Made by a program: the position numbers and the translations under genes
In this document: in pieces, positions 6,101 through 9,501 of the stretch
Position numbering within the stretch: the first letter of the stretch is position 1
Layout: each line of letters opens with the position of its first letter
Origin: a bacterium
GTDB taxonomy: Bacteria; Zixibacteria; MSB-5A5; GN15; FEB-12
Assembly (NCBI GenBank): GCA_030640905.1
Contig: DAOWIM010000336.1
Coordinates: 1 to 9,501 of the forward strand
Reading direction: 5' to 3'
Length of the DNA stretch: 9,501 bases
The notes under the pieces: generated by a model
The model's database searches: none
The model's input: the letters and a program-made list of their open reading frames with translations, nothing else
Told to the model about the DNA's origin: nothing

Positions 6101-6292
6101 ATCGAGCTGGCCAAGCATTTTGAGTATCGGGTCAAAGCACCCCAGAAGGCCCTCGCCTGTGCCGCTCGTGCTGCCCGGGCGACCGGCGTATCCCCTTCGC
6201 AGAGGTGGCTTCTCAAGGCTCGGCTCGTCAGGCTAAAGCGGAAACAACCGAAGACTTAATCCCTCCATTATTAGAGCCTCCAACCTCAATCA

Positions 6293-6307
6293 GACCGGAA
6301 TCCGGTC
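6293..6307. promoter_or_regulatory. 15-bp palindrome upstream of the HDOD gene
   Basis: GACCGGA and TCCGGTC are perfect inverted repeats around a single A at 6300. It ends 12 bases before ATG 6320, where no Shine-Dalgarno sequence is visible. It could be an operator or a hairpin that affects translation start. No T-run follows, so it is not a terminator of the preceding pseudogene. Confidence 0.45.
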
Positions 6308-6319
6308 GATACTACAGAT

Positions 6320-7633
6320 ATGTCGATGAATTCAGATATATACAATAAAATTATTGAGGATCACAAGGAACTATCCTCGCTGCCCCAGACTCTCTCGGAA
6401 GTGATACGCGTTGTTCGGGACGAGCAGGCCTCGGCCCAGCAATTGGCCGATGTCATCATGAAAGACCCCGGACTGACCGCGAAAATACTTCAAATAGTCA
6501 ATTCTCCGATCTATGGTGCCGGCCGCGAGATCACGACTGTCAGTCAGGCCGTTATGACAATGGGTTTCCGTGCCGTCTCGGCTCTGGCACTCTCAACGTC
6601 GATCTACCACATGACCGGCGATTGGGAACTGACTATCGACCGTACGATTTTCTGGCGACACTCGCTGGAGGTAGCAATTGGTGCGCGCATGATCGCCCAG
6701 GAAATCGGTTACCCGAGCCCCGAAGAAGCGTTCATTGCCGGTTTGCTCCATGATATCGGTATCCTGGTTCTGGAGAAATCATTTCCCGAAAAGTTCGACC
6801 GGATATGGAAACTGACATCGTCAGGCGAAAAGCTGCACGAATTGGAAGATCAGACCTGGGGTACCAACCACGCTCGCATTGGTCAGTTCCTGTTGGAGCA
6901 GTGGCACCTGCCAACCGTTCTCTCTGATGCTGTCGGTCATCACCATCTTGATTTTGTCCCATCCAGCGATGAGCCGGAATTGCGTTTGACGCGAATCATT
7001 GTCCTGTCAGACATGATCTCTATATTTTCAATTACCAAAGGACCAGCCGACCTCGCCTGTGACAGAGATCATCGCGAGAGCCTGTGTACCAGTCTGGAGT
7101 TGGAGGCCGCTTCTCTAAAGTCGATCCAGGAGAAACTGCTGGCCCAGACGGTCGAAGAAGCTCGTTTCCTTGAGATTGATATCGGCTCGCCACAGGAAAT
7201 TCTCATCGAAGCTAACCGCATGATCTATGAACAATACGCAACGGTCGAAAACCTGCTAAGAGAAAAACAGGAGTTACAGCAGGAGGTCAGCCGTACCAAG
7301 ATGGAGAAGGCGGCGCTGGAGACGCTCAAGACGATCTCGGCCACTTTCAACCACTATATCAATAACGCCGCCGCGACGATTTTGGGACGAGCCCAGTTGG
7401 TGCAGGTTGGTCTCAAGAATAACGAAATTACCGATAAGAATGGTTCTGTCGCATTGGCTATGGATGTCATCATCCGAGGAGTTGACACTATCGGCACGGT
7501 CATGGATGAATTGAAGAACCTCTCCGATTTCAAGACGACCGTTTACCACGATGACACTTACATCATTGATATTGAAAACAAGATAAAGAAACAACTCGAG
7601 AACCTGCGCGAATCAACAGTCCCGGTTCCCTGA
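6320..7633 (+). CDS. HDOD-domain signalling protein with a DHp-like C-terminus
   Basis: A 437-residue cytoplasmic protein without signal peptide or membrane segment. Residues about 10-215 are an HDOD domain: SLPQTLSEVIRVV, KDPGLTAKILQIVNSP, AVMTMGFRAVSALALS, AGLLHDIG and GHHH. HD-type positions H114, H144-D145, H184, H207/H208 and D231 are all present, although HDOD domains are usually regarded as non-enzymatic. Residues 300-335 form a coiled coil. Residues 336-402 (ISATFNHYINNAAATILGRAQL) resemble the dimerisation/H-box helix of histidine kinases with a candidate His345, yet no ATP-binding domain follows. Such proteins usually act as adaptors in signalling that controls motility, cell cycle or c-di-GMP responses. 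ATG 6320 has no clear ribosome binding site; ATG 6326 is an alternative. It lies downstream of the pilin and solenoid genes on the same strand, after a 60-base gap. Confidence 0.88.
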   Translation: MSMNSDIYNKIIEDHKELSSLPQTLSEVIRVVRDEQASAQQLADVIMKDPGLTAKILQIVNSPIYGAGREITTVSQAVMTMGFRAVSALALSTSIYHMTGDWELTIDRTIFWRHSLEVAIGARMIAQEIGYPSPEEAFIAGLLHDIGILVLEKSFPEKFDRIWKLTSSGEKLHELEDQTWGTNHARIGQFLLEQWHLPTVLSDAVGHHHLDFVPSSDEPELRLTRIIVLSDMISIFSITKGPADLACDRDHRESLCTSLELEAASLKSIQEKLLAQTVEEARFLEIDIGSPQEILIEANRMIYEQYATVENLLREKQELQQEVSRTKMEKAALETLKTISATFNHYINNAAATILGRAQLVQVGLKNNEITDKNGSVALAMDVIIRGVDTIGTVMDELKNLSDFKTTVYHDDTYIIDIENKIKKQLENLRESTVPVP

Positions 7634-7665
7634 TTTCCCCCAGATAAGTTTATCGTCAGTCGGCC
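7634..7665. other. Short convergent gap between the HDOD gene and the DUF4097-like gene
   Basis: Thirty-two bases separate the two stop codons. They contain GATAA-GT-TTATC (7643-7654), a weak 5-bp inverted repeat without a T-run on either strand. I see no convincing bidirectional terminator. Confidence 0.4.
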
Positions 7666-9495
7666 TTAGTGTGCACGCTCTATGGTAATGTCACTCTGCT
7701 TGCCGGTGACATTCAGGGCGTGGCGAGTTCTGCCCAGCGAGAGTTCGAGTTCTTTAGTTCGACCTTTTGCGAGAGATTCTGTGTCATCGTAAAGATTGAT
7801 GATAGTTCCGCCCGAAGTTTCCACCAGAAGATGCAGATCGGAATCGGGGGAGAGGGTCAGAATGATGTCTCCGGAAGAGGCTTCTATGGAGGACCTCTTC
7901 GCTGTCAGACGGTCCAGGATGATATCGATGTCACCACCATTGGCGCTGAGGTCGAGGGGACCGGTTAAGCCCTCGGCAATGATATCACTCGATCGGTTGT
8001 GAGCACTCAGTGATCCATCGACATAAAGAACATTGATCGGTGCGTGTGTGTTGTTTAGCTCAACATCTCCCGTGACGTCTTCAATGAACAGCGGTTTGAA
8101 CGATGTGTGCACGGTCAGGTCACCTTCGAGGCCACTGACATCTACCTTCCCGTTACTATTTCTAATTACTAACGGACCAACATGGTCCAGAACGCTTATG
8201 TCGCCATTGTTCTTGATTTTGGTTTTAGCGTCGGAACCGGAGAGAATAATTGGCGCCATGTGGTTGGCCAGTGTAATTGTTCCGGTGCAGTTCTCAATTT
8301 TAATCGGACCCATTGAATTGGCAACACTCAGTGTCCCGTCGATGCCGGCAACTGCGATTTTACACAGACTCGTAGAAAGTTCCACCTTGCCGACGATCCG
8401 GTCCGCCGTAACACGGGATTTGTGAGCCGTGATCTCAGCCCCATTATCAAGATTAGTCACCATAAGATCACCGAATGACATTTCACAGACAAGATAACTG
8501 GTCCTCGGCATTTTGATTCTGAGGGAGCTGTGAACCACGCTGGTTGACAGATCACTCATCGCCGGCAGCCGGGGTTCGATACGTAGTTTGTTATTTCTCC
8601 TGTCAAGGCCAATGCTGATTTCATCAGACATGGCTTTGGCCTTGTCTTCACAATCGGTGGCCAATTCTATCTCAAGGCTGGCAACTACCTTGTCTTTTGA
8701 CCAGCCCTCGATTTTCAACTGACCCATCGGGGCTACTACATAGACGGCAGTTCCACTGGATAGCTCAAGGGAAGAATCGACCAGTGTCCAGGTCGCTTCG
8801 ATTTGTCCCTTGCTGCTTTTTGACAAGTGTATTGCCTGGGGTGGTTCCGGCGGTAATGGTTCATCTGATATGTCAGAAACTGCAACGATGACATCACCCG
8901 GGACGACGTTAACATGTACCAGGATATCGCTTTCGTGATAAAGATTATCGAAGACGTCACTCAGATATATTTCAATGTCTTCAAGCCTTTCCGGCTGCAA
9001 GGCCAGTTCTCTGAGAACATCTTCTTCGAGCAATTCCTGCAGCACGCTCAATTCCTGCTGCATACATTGAGCGACTACCTGGGCACGTTTCTGCAGAAGC
9101 TTCGCCCTTTTCTCCGTCCATTGTTTCTCGAACTCAATCGACAAGACATCAAGGTCTCTTTCCAGAGTCCTGATATTGGCTCGATAGGCACCTTCATTAA
9201 GACGCTGGATCAACAGCGATAGTGCCTCAAGATCGAGAGAATCCACTTCCATCATAACGGTGTTGCAACTTTTTGTATAGTCTGCGATCAGGTCGGTCAA
9301 CTGCTCCAGCAGATCGACATAATCGTTGGCAATAGCCTTGGAATCGTGATCAATTTCGTGTTTGTCTTGCGCGGGATCGGGCACAGGAGGGACGGGAGGG
9401 ATCGGCCCCTGTGCGCCTGCTACAACTGGAAACAACCACAGCAGGAGGGCCAGCAGAGTTATGATCGACAGATTTGTTTTCTTCGTGACAGACAT
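7666..9495 (-). CDS. Exported coiled-coil/DUF4097-like beta-repeat protein
   Basis: A 609-residue protein. Residues 1-28 are a Sec signal peptide (MSVTKK, then hydrophobic stretch, cleavage VAGA|QG). A proline-rich linker PIPPVPPVPDP (31-41) leads to a helical, charged region at about 45-190 that is likely coiled coil. Residues 230-340 are beta-rich. Residues 360-545 carry about eight repeats of 20 residues with patterns like G-x-L-x-V-x-N-x-x-G-P-I-x-I-x-x-x-x-G, for example GTLSVANSMGPIKIENCTG and GTITLANHMAPIILSG. This is the style of DUF4097-type putative adhesin domains, which fold as beta-helices outside the cytoplasm. The ATG is six bases from the window edge, so its promoter is not visible. 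It converges on the HDOD gene with a 32-base gap. Function is unknown; an envelope or surface role is inferred. Confidence 0.88.
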   Translation of the reverse strand: MSVTKKTNLSIITLLALLLWLFPVVAGAQGPIPPVPPVPDPAQDKHEIDHDSKAIANDYVDLLEQLTDLIADYTKSCNTVMMEVDSLDLEALSLLIQRLNEGAYRANIRTLERDLDVLSIEFEKQWTEKRAKLLQKRAQVVAQCMQQELSVLQELLEEDVLRELALQPERLEDIEIYLSDVFDNLYHESDILVHVNVVPGDVIVAVSDISDEPLPPEPPQAIHLSKSSKGQIEATWTLVDSSLELSSGTAVYVVAPMGQLKIEGWSKDKVVASLEIELATDCEDKAKAMSDEISIGLDRRNNKLRIEPRLPAMSDLSTSVVHSSLRIKMPRTSYLVCEMSFGDLMVTNLDNGAEITAHKSRVTADRIVGKVELSTSLCKIAVAGIDGTLSVANSMGPIKIENCTGTITLANHMAPIILSGSDAKTKIKNNGDISVLDHVGPLVIRNSNGKVDVSGLEGDLTVHTSFKPLFIEDVTGDVELNNTHAPINVLYVDGSLSAHNRSSDIIAEGLTGPLDLSANGGDIDIILDRLTAKRSSIEASSGDIILTLSPDSDLHLLVETSGGTIINLYDDTESLAKGRTKELELSLGRTRHALNVTGKQSDITIERAH

Positions 9496-9501
9496 AGTGT
9501 C

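Larger units (their letters stand above)
5799..6259 (+). pseudogene. YprB-like RNase H-fold exonuclease, internally deleted and frameshifted
   Basis: The start overlaps the HEAT gene as ATGA. Residues 1-73 match the N-terminal part of YprB-type proteins: ESYLKLAEKLGG, then YCLVKKQYPLTYHHGRMHLADV, comparable to the CLIREVEYPLSHRHG region of Bacillus YprB as I recall it. After the repeat array a second frame (codons from 6092 to TAA 6257-6259) reads LANIELAKHFEYRVKAPQ, then QKALACAARAARA and RLVRLKRK. This matches the family C-terminus (AAVIELAKYFEHKKKEFGKAL ... RIARLKRK type). The family is about 400 residues long; the DEDDh-like catalytic domain and the following helical region, roughly 280 residues, are missing. 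The uninterrupted frame runs 145 residues to 6236, and its last 70 or so are repeat and out-of-frame sequence. I am confident it is broken; an assembly error is the main alternative. Confidence 0.85.

Noticed and set aside
6092..6236. C-terminal part of the 145-residue ORF as a real protein end
   Set aside because: The frame after the repeats gives low-complexity Pro/Ser/Arg/Gly sequence, while another frame gives clear YprB-like helices.

Overview
The window looks like chromosomal DNA of a Gram-negative, type IV pilus-bearing, deep-branching bacterium. Mixed codon use, GC near 50%, Sec-exported solenoid proteins, a sigma-54 regulator beside tandem pilin genes and an HDOD protein fused to a kinase-like dimerisation segment recall uncultured FCB-superphylum lineages such as Zixibacteria. 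That placement is an impression, not a demonstrated result.

Layout. (1) 1-2837 is a pilus module. It starts with the probable last codons of an upstream gene, perhaps the partner sensor kinase. Then come a complete NtrC/PilR-type response regulator (99-1505) and two paralogous type IV pilin genes (1590-2024 and 2362-2787). Each pilin has its own sigma-54-like -24/-12 element and its own rho-independent terminator. The simplest reading is that the regulator, or one like it, activates both pilins through RpoN. (2) 2931-6259 is a co-directional, translationally overlapping set: an exported protein with about thirteen G-(N/D)-D-x-Y solenoid repeats, an exported HEAT-repeat protein, and the wreck of a YprB-type RNase H-fold exonuclease gene. 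(3) 6320-7633 encodes an HDOD protein ending in a coiled coil and a histidine-kinase DHp-like segment without an ATPase domain. (4) 7666-9495, on the minus strand and convergent with the HDOD gene, encodes an exported protein with a helical N-terminal half and a DUF4097-like beta-repeat C-terminal half.

The most notable feature is the yprB-like pseudogene. Its N-terminal motif region and its C-terminal helix region are both recognisable, but the whole catalytic middle is absent. Close to the deletion junction sits a 68-bp heptamer-based array (three 21-bp units) flanked by a 6-bp direct repeat, GCCAAT. Removing the array plus one GCCAAT copy restores a single in-frame ORF. This suggests two events: an in-frame internal deletion, then insertion or expansion of a short tandem repeat that caused a frameshift. 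Other points of interest are the paired sigma-54 pilin promoters, a pair of cysteines present in one pilin and replaced by alanine at both sites in the other, and a palindrome just upstream of the HDOD gene.
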